A DNA stretch of 64,000 nt from assembly GCA_963575645.1 (NCBI GenBank), contig OY754467.1:38561108-38625107 (forward strand), given 5' to 3'. Below the pieces are notes generated by a model. That model searched no databases and had not been told where the DNA came from. It saw only the letters and a list, made by a program, of their open reading frames with translations. The DNA is from Xanthostigma xanthostigma (Eukaryota; Arthropoda; Insecta; Raphidioptera; Raphidiidae). The translations under genes and the position numbers were made by a program. Positions 63,948 to 64,000 of the stretch are shown one piece after another. Position 1 is the stretch's first letter; the number at the start of each line of letters is the position of its first letter.

Positions 63948-64000
63948 CAAAACGCTCTCTCAAATCCACCGTCTACATTCTCCTAAATACCATGGTGCAG
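63948..64000 (+). other. start of the LINE 3' untranslated region
   Basis: Fifty-three bases after the ORF2 stop, cut by the window edge. The element's tail and target duplication are not visible. Confidence 0.7.

Larger units (their letters stand above)
58740..64000 (+). mobile_element. full-coding LINE of the I clade, 3' end outside the window
   Basis: Two overlapping frames encode an RNA-binding ORF1 and an endonuclease/reverse transcriptase/RNase H ORF2, the plan of I-type non-LTR retrotransposons. Both frames are unbroken in this window, so the copy is probably young and perhaps able to move. The 5' limit is approximate: no target duplication can be checked because the 3' end lies beyond 64,000. 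Its codon composition is A-rich on the coding strand, as in many LINEs. Confidence 0.85.

Overview
This window is AT-rich eukaryotic DNA made almost entirely of transposable elements and their decayed remains. It most likely comes from a moth or butterfly (Lepidoptera). That is an inference from repeat style: short Helitrons running from TCTATACTAATAT to a hairpin plus CTAG, the CCGCGGCTTCGTCCGCGT remnant near 9.7 kb, GGTACGGAACCC-type repeats near 8.1, 26.0 and 35.0 kb, and several hAT and Harbinger miniature elements. I see no bacterial operon, rRNA, CRISPR array or complete host gene. One possible host exon of 60 bases (49,363-49,422) has good splice signals, so much of the window may be intron.

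Layout. 0-6.3 kb: a foldback module, a LINE RNase H remnant, a miniature element split by a palindromic element carrying a tRNA-Leu-like sequence, a hAT MITE with exact 8-base target duplications, and a TA-flanked MITE. 6.5-12.5 kb: Helitrons, a Harbinger-type MITE, and a pogo-like element with two elements inserted in its left end. 12.8-19.2 kb: foldbacks and hAT MITEs. 19.2-27.8 kb: repeat fragments, a CpG-rich hAT-like element, a second tRNA-Leu-like palindrome, a 112-base minisatellite, and an 805-bp element carrying a tRNA-Val-like sequence. 27.8-33.9 kb: a tRNA-derived SINE with target duplications, Helitrons, a LINE reverse-transcriptase tail and a second Harbinger MITE. 34-47 kb: sparse, with several foldbacks, one holding a hammerhead-ribozyme-like motif, and a SINE fragment. 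47-58.5 kb: an LTR-like fossil, the candidate exon, hAT MITEs, a second hammerhead-like foldback, a nested pair of tRNA-bearing elements, a satellite-bearing element and more Helitrons.

The only long open frames belong to one LINE at 58.8-64.0 kb. ORF1 (474 residues) has a CCHC zinc knuckle. ORF2 (about 1,244 codons open) carries endonuclease, reverse transcriptase, RNase H and a C-terminal cysteine motif. The domain order fits the I clade. Both frames are intact in the window, so the insertion looks young. ORF2 overlaps the end of ORF1 and has no AUG before its endonuclease domain.

The main recurring pattern is tRNA-like sequence inside elements that do not otherwise look like SINEs: Leu-like (three copies of one palindromic family), Val-like (two copies of another) and Lys-like (inside a Helitron copy). 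Nothing could be searched or folded by program here, so family names rest on termini, target duplications and motifs read by eye.
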